Positions 44,295 to 53,062 of a stretch of 64,000 nt of DNA are shown here, in pieces. Source of the stretch: Chitinophaga barathri (GTDB taxonomy: Bacteria; Bacteroidota; Bacteroidia; Chitinophagales; Chitinophagaceae). Below the pieces are notes generated by a model, which had not been told where the DNA came from, made no database searches, and saw only the letters and a list, made by a program, of their open reading frames with translations. Where the stretch lies: contig NZ_RMBX01000003.1 of NCBI RefSeq assembly GCF_003807585.1, positions 496,001-560,000 on the forward strand, given 5' to 3'. Each line of letters begins with the position of its first letter. Position 1 is the stretch's first letter. A program made the position numbers and the translations under genes.

Positions 44295-47200
44295 TTAATT
44301 GATTACTTGCATAATACCGTTCATTCCCCGCCAGTGGCCCGGGAAAGTGCATACAAAAGGATATTCCCCCGCCCTGGAAGGCGCGGTGAAGCGAAGGCTC
44401 ACTGTTTCGCCGGGGCTTACCAGTTTCGTGGCCCATAATACTTCCGGCACTTTGGGCACGTATTGCATTTTGGAAGCCTGCGGGTCGCGCACCATCGCAT
44501 CGGCCGCTGCGCCTACTTTGGGCAGGGTGCCGGGTTTGAGGATGAGCAGGTTGTGCTGCATGCCGTCCGGGTTTTCCAGCCTGATGGTCACTTTCTGGCC
44601 GGCTTTTACGGTGATGCGTTTTTTATCGTACTGCATGATGTCTTTCACTACTTTCAGGTCTATTACGATGCCGGGCGTTTCAGCACCGGGGGCCAGCGTG
44701 GATTTTTTCACCGGCCTGTCCAGCTGGAGAGTGGCGTTTTGCAGTTGCCCCGTGAAATTGAAACGGCCTTTGTAATCCGCTACTTTCTGGTCCGGCAGCT
44801 GTTCTTCTCCTGCTCTCAGCACTACAGTGGCGGGAGCGGTAAAAAGACCGGGAGCTTTACCTTTCGCGGCTTCTTTACCATCCACCAGGATACGTATATC
44901 GCCTGTTTTGAGCAGTTTTGCTTCCACCTCCATTTTTTCGGGCAGCGTGTCTGTGGTGACAGCCTGGTAACTTTTACCCTGCTGGTTCACCACCATGACC
45001 AGTTTACCTTCCCGGATATACAAGCCGTAACCGTTCTGCTGGTTGCCATGCGCCATGATGAGCCCTTCCACCGGGCGTTCCCTGCGTTTGCCCACGGTGC
45101 CTTTGATGATGATCTCCTTGCCGGTGATGTCCGGCGGGTTTTGCATGATAGCACGGGGATCGAGGCTGTACACGGTTTGTTCCAGGCTTTTGATCACATT
45201 TTTAGCGAAGGCGTTGGGTGCGCCGGTAGCAGCCGCAGCCAGGAATCCATCTTCATGGGTCACCGCCGCGGCAAACAGCGCGCGGCTGAGCCAGGGGTCT
45301 TTTGCGTTCTGTGCATTCAGCGCGGCTTTGAAAAGCAACGCACCTGTTTCTTTAGATGCAGGGTAATCTGCCAGACTTTTTAACACCGCCAGCCGCACCT
45401 GCAGGTTGCGGTCGTTGATAATATTACTTTGAAGGATGGCGGCCAGCCCTTTCTTCTCTTCTTTTAATACTTCCACCGCGGCCTTGCGCACGCCCGCGGC
45501 AGGATGTTTCAGCGCCCGGGTGATCACCGCCATGGAAGCGGCATCGTATGCACCGAGCCCCTGCAGCGTCCACAGAGCATGTACGGCCGGGCCGTTCAGC
45601 CCTATTTCATCCACTTTCACATCCTGTATGATCTTATACAGCGCGGGAATAGCCTCTTTGTGCTGCCCTTCCACCAGCAGGCGCTGGGCCGTCATGCGCC
45701 AGAACATGTTGTCGTTTTTCAACGCAGCCGTCAATCCCGGCACATCGCCGGCTTTCAGTTGCATGGGCGCGCTGGTTTTGCCTTTTTTGTACACCACCCT
45801 GTATATGCGGCCATGCGCCACGTCACGGAGTTTACTTTCAAAAGCGTTGCCTTTGCCATGGGGCTGCTCAGTGAAGGGCAGTACCATTTCGCGGGGGGCC
45901 TGTTCTTTTACGAATACGTTGTGCTGGATGATGAAGTTGTACCAGTCCGCCACCCACACCGCCCCGTCAGGGCCTGTTTGCGCCTGTACCGGGCCAAACC
46001 ATTCATCTGAACTGGCCATGAGGTTCCAGCCGTCTTTTTCTTTAAAGCCCGCGCCATCCGGCTCTATCACGGCTTCGTGCACGAGGCGCACGGTAGGTTC
46101 GTTAATAAACGCGATACGGTTCCAGTAGGATTTCGGGAAGTTTCGCGCGGTATAAAAATGATGCCCGGTGGCGGAGGTGAAGCCGCCCATTACGTCCACC
46201 TGGCGCAGGTTCGGCGTCATGGCGTGTACATCATAGTGACCGTCTATCTTCTGCACCGCGTCCAGCGGTTGCGCGCCGCTGAGCGTGCGCTGCAGGAAGC
46301 CGGCGGGCATGGAATAATAGGCGCTGTGGGTATTGTTGGCAGTGGAAATGAATACATGGTTGTCTTCTGTGAAACCAAGGCCCCAGGTGTTGTTCGAGGT
46401 TTTGGCCAGGAAGTTGAAATCTTCGCCGTTCGGCTTAAAGTTGTATACGCCCATGGGGAAACGAAGCGGTTTGCCGTTCATCGTACCGTCAAAGCCGGAG
46501 AAACCCACCACGCCCCATATCCGGTTGTTGAAGCCGTAAATAAGGTTGGAAGGGCCGGCGTGCGTGTCCTGTTTGCCCCAGCCGGTGAACAGTACTTCGC
46601 GCACATCTGCTTTATCGTCCCCGTTCGTGTCTTTCAGGAAAAGGAAATTGGGCGCCATGGATACGATGGCCCCGCCGTTTGTGAGCACGATGCTGGTGGG
46701 GATGTTCAGGCTGTCCGCGAAGATGGTGAACTTATCCGCTTTCCCGTCACCGTCTGTATCCTCGCATATTTTGATGCGGTCGTTTGCGGCGCTGTCTATT
46801 TCGGTGAATGCGTTCGGATAATCCACGGATTCCACGATCCAGAGGCGGCCGCGCTCATCCCAGGTCATGGCGATGGGTTTGGTGATATCCGGCTCGGCTG
46901 CAAAAAGTTTGATCTCGAAATCCACCGGCACCTGCGTGAGTTTGTTGGATTGTTCGGGACTCAGCGCTTCCTGCATTTTCGGCACGAGGTACCGTTTGGT
47001 ATAATCCGCAATAGTGTCCGAGTTATAAATATCCACGTCCGGTATGTTAGCCGCGATGATCTGCTGTCTTACGTTTTCGCCGAGCGCCCAGGAAATGCTG
47101 TCTTTCATTTTATCCAGGAAAAGCAGCTGTTTCCATTCTTCATCTTTCGTACCTTCCTTGGTGTAAAAGATGCGGCCTTTGCCTTCGGTGCCGGATCTGG

Positions 47201-47555
47201 CCGCCCATGGCGCGTTTTTGAACATGGCGGCGCCTTTGTTCAGGATCACCAGCCCTTTCCCCGAGGCTACGAACTGCTTCAGGGCTGCGTCCCTCGCGGG
47301 TGTGAGCAAAGGCGCGGAAGCGTTGATGATCACCCCGTCGTACGCTGAAAGGTTTTCCGCGTTCAGATCCGCGGCGTTTTCGGTATAGGTGAGATTGATG
47401 CCGCTTTTAAACAATTTGGTGGCCAGCCAGGTGGCGTGTATCGTGCCCTTCTGCCCCAGGAACAGTACTTCCGCTCTCCTCCCGCCGTCGTAATTGGCCG
47501 CGAAAGTGAAAGCGCATAAAGCTCCTGTGATCATCAATACAATTAATCGGTTCAT
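44295..47555 (-). CDS. Exported dehydrogenase-type beta-propeller protein with HEAT repeats and C-terminal azurin-like copper domain
   Basis: This 1086-residue secreted protein begins with a signal peptide (about 1-20, FTFAA). A ThuA-like domain (about 25-190) is followed by a large beta-propeller of the PVC-type membrane-bound dehydrogenase family (about 210-590; MTWDERGRLWIVES, EDTDGDGKADKFTIF, GPDGAVWVADWYN). HEAT-like repeats (about 620-790) and a beta-sandwich (about 800-960) come next. The C-terminus is an azurin-type cupredoxin: His1001 in MQHN, Cys1069 and His1074 in CTFPGH, Met1078 in RGM. No CxxCH heme site exists. It probably oxidises a sugar outside the cytoplasm and passes electrons to copper. 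The start at 47555 is chosen over 47657 for its signal peptide. Confidence 0.87.
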   Translation of the reverse strand: MNRLIVLMITGALCAFTFAANYDGGRRAEVLFLGQKGTIHATWLATKLFKSGINLTYTENAADLNAENLSAYDGVIINASAPLLTPARDAALKQFVASGKGLVILNKGAAMFKNAPWAARSGTEGKGRIFYTKEGTKDEEWKQLLFLDKMKDSISWALGENVRQQIIAANIPDVDIYNSDTIADYTKRYLVPKMQEALSPEQSNKLTQVPVDFEIKLFAAEPDITKPIAMTWDERGRLWIVESVDYPNAFTEIDSAANDRIKICEDTDGDGKADKFTIFADSLNIPTSIVLTNGGAIVSMAPNFLFLKDTNGDDKADVREVLFTGWGKQDTHAGPSNLIYGFNNRIWGVVGFSGFDGTMNGKPLRFPMGVYNFKPNGEDFNFLAKTSNNTWGLGFTEDNHVFISTANNTHSAYYSMPAGFLQRTLSGAQPLDAVQKIDGHYDVHAMTPNLRQVDVMGGFTSATGHHFYTARNFPKSYWNRIAFINEPTVRLVHEAVIEPDGAGFKEKDGWNLMASSDEWFGPVQAQTGPDGAVWVADWYNFIIQHNVFVKEQAPREMVLPFTEQPHGKGNAFESKLRDVAHGRIYRVVYKKGKTSAPMQLKAGDVPGLTAALKNDNMFWRMTAQRLLVEGQHKEAIPALYKIIQDVKVDEIGLNGPAVHALWTLQGLGAYDAASMAVITRALKHPAAGVRKAAVEVLKEEKKGLAAILQSNIINDRNLQVRLAVLKSLADYPASKETGALLFKAALNAQNAKDPWLSRALFAAAVTHEDGFLAAAATGAPNAFAKNVIKSLEQTVYSLDPRAIMQNPPDITGKEIIIKGTVGKRRERPVEGLIMAHGNQQNGYGLYIREGKLVMVVNQQGKSYQAVTTDTLPEKMEVEAKLLKTGDIRILVDGKEAAKGKAPGLFTAPATVVLRAGEEQLPDQKVADYKGRFNFTGQLQNATLQLDRPVKKSTLAPGAETPGIVIDLKVVKDIMQYDKKRITVKAGQKVTIRLENPDGMQHNLLILKPGTLPKVGAAADAMVRDPQASKMQYVPKVPEVLWATKLVSPGETVSLRFTAPSRAGEYPFVCTFPGHWRGMNGIMQVIN

Positions 47556-47660
47556 GCTGTCATTCTTTGAAATAAATATTGTGTTAACCCGGGGTGACAA
47601 TAGATGAGGTGTTCTGGGGGAACAATGGATGATGTATTTATCATTTCCTAAACACACATT

Positions 47661-49226
47661 TTAAGCCTCCGTACGCACAGGTGGCAGCAGCACGGGTTTG
47701 TAGCCGCCGCGGGAACGGAACCAGAGTATCATGCCTGCATATCCTACCAGCATAATCACCGGGAAGATGGATACGGTGCGGAGTGCGTCTTTTTTGGCGT
47801 TCTCGCGCACGGTCTGGATCGTAGCCAGTGTTTCAGGCGACGCGGCGGATAGTCTGGAAGCATCCAGTACTTTGTATGCGCCAAAGAGGCTTTGTCTTTC
47901 TTCGGTCACATATGTGCTGTGAAGAGCGGTCTGGTTAGCGACATCATACGTGGCGAGGTTGGCGTCCAGTTTTTTATCCTGTACAAAACCCAATATCACC
48001 GCGCCTATCACGCCTACGCCCACCTGGCCCACGGCGCCGGTAAAGTTGAGCGCCAATACGCCGCCTTTGGGAAACTGCTCAGCCACAACGCCCAGCATCG
48101 TGCCCCATAGGAAGGTTTTGCCCAGTGCGTATACGGTAGCCGCCAGGATGATATAAAAACCAGTTGAAAATGAGAGGAACTGCAAGCCTGCAAACGCGAT
48201 CAATGCGCTCACGGCCAGCAGCCCGAGGGGTGAAAGTTTATGAACGAAAGGCCCGGAATAAAAACGGAGGATAGCCATAATGATGGACGTATAGATCAAT
48301 ACCCATCCGCCTTTGAACCCTACCTTCGCCATTTCCGGCGTCATCAGGTCAGTGATCCAGCTGTCTGTGCCCAGCTCAGTGGTAGCCAGCAGGATCATGA
48401 TGAGCAGCAATAAAATGAACATCGGCCGGCCCCAGCTGCGCACCACCAGGCCCACCGCGCCGGTAATGGCCAGCGTCACCACGATCTTGCCGGTGAGCGA
48501 CCAGTCCAGCAGGCTGCCGATCTGGAACGTACAAAGAGACACGATGATAAAAATGCCGCCGATACCTACTTCCTTCACCATATCCAGGTAGGATATACCA
48601 GCCTGCACGCGCTCGCTGACAGGGAACACGCGGTTGAAGATCATCACGCCGTATGCCAGCACCGGCACAAGAATGAAGCCCATCATATAGGTCCATTTCA
48701 CACCGGTGTGCATGAGGAAGATACCGAGCAAACCCGCCAGTACCATGCCCGCCGGCCATCCGGCGTGCAGTATGTTCAGCCATTTTGTTTTTTCTTTCGG
48801 GTAAAGACTTGCCACCACGGGGTTTACCACCGCTTCGGCCGCGCCATTGCCCAGCGCGAACAGCAGGGTGCCGTAATACAGCATCCAGTAACCGTCCGCC
48901 AGTACCGTAAGCAGCACGGAGCCGCAATGGCAGAGGAATGCGAACACCATAGCGCTTTTGTACCCCACCTTGTCTATGATCAGGCTGAACAGCACGATGC
49001 TGATGCCGAAGGGCCAGAAACTCACACCAAAGATCTCTCCCTGCTGGGTCTTACTGAGGCCGAACTGTATGCCCCAGCCATCCATCAGGAAAGAGCGGAA
49101 CACAAACCCGAAGGCGGATGCCACCAGTACGGTAAAACAACCCCAGAACAGCAGCCTGTCCCCGTTCTTAGGCCGGGATGAACCGGTCTGTACCTGCTGC
49201 ACGGAGGCAGATGATATCATATCCAT
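47661..49226 (-). CDS. MFS transporter
   Basis: This 521-residue inner-membrane protein has about 12-14 hydrophobic segments, beginning LLFWGCFTVLVASAFGFVFR and ending FPVIMLVGYAGMILWF. A long soluble loop lies near 430-480. The IDKVGYK loop after segment 2 resembles the MFS motif A. It lacks the sugar-porter PESPRWL and QQLxG signatures of the transporter in the first PUL, so it belongs to another branch. Context suggests import of the oligosaccharide or monosaccharide released by the GH5 enzyme. It starts 19 bases after the GH5 stop. The first in-frame ATGs are at 49226 and 49220. Confidence 0.88.
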   Translation of the reverse strand: MDMISSASVQQVQTGSSRPKNGDRLLFWGCFTVLVASAFGFVFRSFLMDGWGIQFGLSKTQQGEIFGVSFWPFGISIVLFSLIIDKVGYKSAMVFAFLCHCGSVLLTVLADGYWMLYYGTLLFALGNGAAEAVVNPVVASLYPKEKTKWLNILHAGWPAGMVLAGLLGIFLMHTGVKWTYMMGFILVPVLAYGVMIFNRVFPVSERVQAGISYLDMVKEVGIGGIFIIVSLCTFQIGSLLDWSLTGKIVVTLAITGAVGLVVRSWGRPMFILLLLIMILLATTELGTDSWITDLMTPEMAKVGFKGGWVLIYTSIIMAILRFYSGPFVHKLSPLGLLAVSALIAFAGLQFLSFSTGFYIILAATVYALGKTFLWGTMLGVVAEQFPKGGVLALNFTGAVGQVGVGVIGAVILGFVQDKKLDANLATYDVANQTALHSTYVTEERQSLFGAYKVLDASRLSAASPETLATIQTVRENAKKDALRTVSIFPVIMLVGYAGMILWFRSRGGYKPVLLPPVRTEA

Positions 49227-49245
49227 ACGAATAATTTAATGTCGG

Positions 49246-50319
49246 TTAACGCTTGCCGGTCAGGGATTTGATAAGAGCAGTCTCCGCCGGGTCGTACGGC
49301 ACGCCGTTCTGCCGGAAAATGTCGTGGAACCATACTTTAGGCTCGCCGCCGTCTTTCATGGGCGTGTCCCAGGCATAGATCGTATTGCTCTTTCCGGCTA
49401 CCAGCCCCCAGTTGATCGCGATGATCTTTCTTTCCTTCAGGCCGGGCAGGATGTTTTTAAAGAAACTTCCCCTCGTGCGCGCCATGTATTCGGTGCAGAT
49501 CAGGGGTTTGCCGGTAACGCGGGCCAGCGAATCGGCCACGCGGAAGTGGCTGTCGTCGTTCGTGTAGTCGTGGTATGTGATAACGTCGGAATTATCCAGT
49601 TGATACTGGGTGAGTTCTTTCAGGCGAAAGTTCCACACCCCGGCGCTCAGCGGCTGGTCCGGGTTTACGGCGCGGCCCCAGGCAAATACTTTTTGCAGCA
49701 GCGGCATGCTTTTGTTGCCATAGTTGGAATTGCCGGGCTCGTTGTATACGTCCCAGAGGAGAATGCGTTTGTCGTGTTTAAATGCGGTGAGCACTGCTTT
49801 TACATACGCTTCGAGTGTGGAGATGAGCGCGGGCTCGGTATGTAATAACTTACCCGGGTCCTGGAGCCATCCGGAATTGTGGATGCCCGGTTTGGGAGCG
49901 GGTTGCAGGCCTGGTTTGTAGGTATCGTTCCAGCAGTCATCGAAGATGACAAAAACGGTTTTAATACGATGTTTGTCCGCAATGGCAAGGTATTGTTTCA
50001 TCCGGTCCAAGAACCCTTCCTTGTCCGTTTCCCAGGCCAGGTGATGCAGGTATACGCGCATCACGGTCATGCCGATGCCGGCGGCATAACCCAGATCACG
50101 GTTGATGGTCACGGGGTCGAAGGTTTCCTTCTGCCACATTTCCAACTGGTTGATGGCGTTTGCGGGATAAAAGTTGGCGCCCGCCATCCAGGGCACCTTC
50201 TGGTACCATTCATTTGCCTTTTCTTTTGACCATACCGCCCTTTCCGCCTGTGCATTCGTTTGCAATGCGGCAGATAATAAAAAGAGCAGCAGCACACATT
50301 TCATTGGGAGATTTTTCAT
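49246..50319 (-). CDS. Cellulase-type (GH5-like) glycoside hydrolase
   Basis: This 357-residue exported enzyme has a signal peptide (about 1-24, TNAQ) and a (beta/alpha)8 barrel of clan GH-A. The putative acid/base is Glu194 in WDVYNEPGNS and the nucleophile is Glu277 in LICTEYMAR, after strands 4 and 7. Strand 3 to 4 contains FVIFDDCWND, a segment typical of a GH5 branch often labelled beta-mannanase or xylanase; specificity cannot be assigned. A 92-base gap with a hairpin separates it from the DUF3823 gene. It would cleave imported glycan in the periplasm. Confidence 0.85.
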   Translation of the reverse strand: MKNLPMKCVLLLFLLSAALQTNAQAERAVWSKEKANEWYQKVPWMAGANFYPANAINQLEMWQKETFDPVTINRDLGYAAGIGMTVMRVYLHHLAWETDKEGFLDRMKQYLAIADKHRIKTVFVIFDDCWNDTYKPGLQPAPKPGIHNSGWLQDPGKLLHTEPALISTLEAYVKAVLTAFKHDKRILLWDVYNEPGNSNYGNKSMPLLQKVFAWGRAVNPDQPLSAGVWNFRLKELTQYQLDNSDVITYHDYTNDDSHFRVADSLARVTGKPLICTEYMARTRGSFFKNILPGLKERKIIAINWGLVAGKSNTIYAWDTPMKDGGEPKVWFHDIFRQNGVPYDPAETALIKSLTGKR

Positions 50320-50351
50320 TCGTATTGCCAGTTTTGTTTTGCTGATGGAAG

Positions 50352-50379
50352 GCGGCTGCTCTCCCGGAAGAGCAGCCGC
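50352..50379. repeat. Perfect 11-bp hairpin in the operon gap
   Basis: GCGGCTGCTCT and AGAGCAGCCGC form a perfect stem around CCCGGA between the DUF3823 and GH5 genes. No T-run follows on the minus strand. It may partly uncouple or stabilise the upstream SusCD message rather than terminate it. Confidence 0.6.
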
Positions 50380-50411
50380 GCATATTTTGATCTACGTTGA
50401 TTTTCGATCTG

Positions 50412-51122
50412 TTACAAACTCAGTTTTACCACGGGTGAAAATATCATATCCTCCACCCCGCTCACTTTCAGCCCGATGCGTGCGTACACGTAGCTCTGGG
50501 CTGGCACAAGCACAGGGATGGTTGCGCTGAGGGCCACATTGGCCGGATCTGTGATCTCCGCACCTGTCTTGCCGGCGGATGCTATGTTATAGTTGCCCGC
50601 GCCGGACACAAAAGCGGATTTGTTGATATAAAGGTTCACCCTTTCGATATCTCTTGCATTGGCGTCTGTGATGATCTTTTCGATGTTAAACACGCCGTTC
50701 ACTTTGCCCGCGGCAACACTCAGCTGTGCGTTGCGTATCATGTAATAAGGCGTTACTTCCAGGTTGAGCGCCTGGCTGCCGTTCATTCTCACGGTGATGG
50801 TATCGGGGTTGCCGGCGGCTGTTTTTTTCCAGAGGAAAGGCCCCTGGCCGTTGGGGACGATCAGTTTATATTCCCCGTTGAACAGCAGCAGGGAATAACT
50901 GCCGTCCTGTTCGAAGGAGGTGTTGCTTACCGAGCCTGTTTTACCAAAGCCAAACTGGTACACCTGGTAAGGCACCTGGTTATATTCCAGATGGATCTCT
51001 GCTCCCTGGTATTGCAGCCGTCCGCTCAGCATGGCGGAAGGCGGATCGTAGTTGTCCTTTTTACAGCCGGAGGCTGCCAGAACGGTGAGGAGCGTTACTA
51101 TAAGATAGTTCAATAATTTCAT
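50412..51122 (-). CDS. DUF3823-family lipoprotein
   Basis: This 236-residue lipoprotein has lipobox AASGC (Cys20). An N-terminal carboxypeptidase-regulatory-like sandwich (LSGRLQYQGAEIHLEYN, then GSYSLLLFNGEYKLIVPNGQGPF) is followed by a second beta domain with the DUF3823 pattern LEVTPYYMIRNAQLSVAAGKV. These proteins are encoded right after SusD in many PULs and are thought to be surface glycan-binding proteins. It starts 18 bases after susD and fits that role here. The ligand is unknown. Confidence 0.88.
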   Translation of the reverse strand: MKLLNYLIVTLLTVLAASGCKKDNYDPPSAMLSGRLQYQGAEIHLEYNQVPYQVYQFGFGKTGSVSNTSFEQDGSYSLLLFNGEYKLIVPNGQGPFLWKKTAAGNPDTITVRMNGSQALNLEVTPYYMIRNAQLSVAAGKVNGVFNIEKIITDANARDIERVNLYINKSAFVSGAGNYNIASAGKTGAEITDPANVALSATIPVLVPAQSYVYARIGLKVSGVEDMIFSPVVKLSL

Positions 51123-51140
51123 GATGCCGGAGTTTTTTGG

Positions 51141-53042
51141 TTAATCCTGGTTCGGTTGTTTCAGGATCTTAGGATTATTTGAACGGATGTTGTCATCGAT
51201 GAAGGAATAATAGTTCCCCATCCGGAACCTGTTCGTACCGGTTACGAGGGGGCTCTTCACGATCTTGAACAGCCATTTGCCATGATTCGGGTTGCCGGGA
51301 TTATGCAGCTTGTAGCTCCACAGGCCAAAGGGCTGCGTGTTCCTTTTGTTTGCCGCCCCGATATTGGCCAGGAGGTCCGCTTCGGTCATGGCCACGCCAT
51401 CCCAGACCACATGCGCGTTGCGCCAGCGTTTCTGGTCAAACAGGATATGTCCTTCAAAGGAAAGCTCCGCCCTGCGTTCGTGCATGATACGCGCCAGGGT
51501 GATCTGCGCGCCGGTGAGCGGTGTCACCAGCCCCGCGCGGGCTCTTACCTGGTTCATATAACCCGCCGCTACACCGGACTGGCCCAGTTCAAAAGCCGCT
51601 TCGGCCGCGTTCAGCAACACTTCCGCATAGCGGTAACGGACAAAGGGCACTTCGCTGCCGGTACCGCGGGAACCGGAGCCTGCCGCGGGATCAAGGTATT
51701 TCCGGAGATAAAAACCGGTTTGCGCGGTATGTTCCTTCCCGTTGATCGGGCCGTCGAAACCTACCACCTGTACGGGACCGGCGCCGCCGGGCAGGGTCTT
51801 CTGCTGGCCGCGCTCATCACCGGATACAATGCCGCCGTCCGCCAGCTGGTAACCAGCCCAGATGTCTACCGTACGGCCTTTGAAGGAAGTGCCGGGCAGC
51901 ATCACGGTGCCGCCGAGGCGGGCGTCGCGGCCGGCGAATATGTCCACCTGCGTGTTGTAAAAGACCGGGGCGCCGCCGCCATCCTTAACCGGCAGCGGGG
52001 CGAAGGTGTTATCCAGCTTTTCGAATGACTGCACGAGGTTCAGCGAAGGGTTCAGCCTGCCGCCTTCTTCTTCTTCCGCTCCGTAGCGGGGCTGGTTCAC
52101 CTGTGTGAATCCATGCACTTTGCCGCTTTTCAGCTTAAAATCTTCGATGAAGATCGTTTCGGGATTTGTACCCTTGTCGTAAAAGATAGAGGCGAAATTT
52201 TCGCTCAGATCGGGCTTTTTATTATAAAGACCGTAAGCGCCCGCGCTGCCGTCTATGATCTGCTGCGCTGCCGCGAGGGATTTGGTGAAATAACCATTTG
52301 CCATGGCGGCGGGAATACCCACTTCGCCGCCTGCCAGCGCCACCTGCGGGGTATTGGAGCCATATTTTGCGATAGAGCCCGCATACAAAGCTGCACGGCA
52401 CTCCATAGCCAGCGCCGCACCGCGGCTGGCGCGGGATTTATTGTTCACGTCCGCCGGCAGGTCCATTTTGATGGCTTCGGCTTCCGCGATCACAAAATCA
52501 TAGATGTCTGATTCCTTCGCCCGGGGATGCTGCAGGTAGGTGGGGTCGCCTTTGAAGTCGTACAGCATAGGCTCCAGGATCAAAGGCACGCCGCCCATCC
52601 TTTTTACCATTTCAAAGAAATAGTTGGCGCGGAGGAAACGGCCTTCCGCGAGGAAACGTTTTTTGTCGCCATCAGACAGTTTGGTGGCTGCTTCGCAGCG
52701 TTGCAGGAATATGTTCAGCTCCCTGATATAGGTATAATCCCAGGTGCTCCAGAAATTATACCCCCATTCGTTGCGTCTTACGATCTCCTGCGGGGCATTG
52801 CTCTGCGAAGGGAAGGTTTCTGAAAAGTCCGCCATGGATTCCCAGCTCCTTACAGTGGAAAAATCCAGCTGGCGGTTGTATAGATTGGCGAGGATAGACA
52901 GCACCTGGTTAGGGTCTGAAAACGCCTGTTCGTTCGTAAGGATGGACGTGGGCAGCACGTTCAGGAAATCACTTTCCTTTTTGCAGCTGCTCGCCCCCGC
53001 CAGTAAGGTCAATATGCCGAATGATACTATTTTAAGTTTCAT
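51141..53042 (-). CDS. SusD/RagB-family lipoprotein
   Basis: This 633-residue lipoprotein is longer than the other three SusD proteins in the window. The lipobox is GASSC (Cys20). SusD features include KRFLAEGRFLRANYFFEMVKRMGGVPLI, VNNKSRASRGAALAMECRAALYAGSIAKY and the C-terminal IMHERRAELSFEGHILFDQKRWRNA. Large insertions in the middle may shape the binding site. It lies 20 bases after susC and 18 bases before DUF3823, so the three form the uptake part of the operon. Confidence 0.94.
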   Translation of the reverse strand: MKLKIVSFGILTLLAGASSCKKESDFLNVLPTSILTNEQAFSDPNQVLSILANLYNRQLDFSTVRSWESMADFSETFPSQSNAPQEIVRRNEWGYNFWSTWDYTYIRELNIFLQRCEAATKLSDGDKKRFLAEGRFLRANYFFEMVKRMGGVPLILEPMLYDFKGDPTYLQHPRAKESDIYDFVIAEAEAIKMDLPADVNNKSRASRGAALAMECRAALYAGSIAKYGSNTPQVALAGGEVGIPAAMANGYFTKSLAAAQQIIDGSAGAYGLYNKKPDLSENFASIFYDKGTNPETIFIEDFKLKSGKVHGFTQVNQPRYGAEEEEGGRLNPSLNLVQSFEKLDNTFAPLPVKDGGGAPVFYNTQVDIFAGRDARLGGTVMLPGTSFKGRTVDIWAGYQLADGGIVSGDERGQQKTLPGGAGPVQVVGFDGPINGKEHTAQTGFYLRKYLDPAAGSGSRGTGSEVPFVRYRYAEVLLNAAEAAFELGQSGVAAGYMNQVRARAGLVTPLTGAQITLARIMHERRAELSFEGHILFDQKRWRNAHVVWDGVAMTEADLLANIGAANKRNTQPFGLWSYKLHNPGNPNHGKWLFKIVKSPLVTGTNRFRMGNYYSFIDDNIRSNNPKILKQPNQD

Positions 53043-53062
53043 GGTTCTGATGCTTGAATGGT

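Noticed and set aside
46077..47348. 423-residue open frame opposite the azurin-fusion gene
   Set aside because: Antisense shadow; the minus-strand gene has recognisable domains over the whole span.
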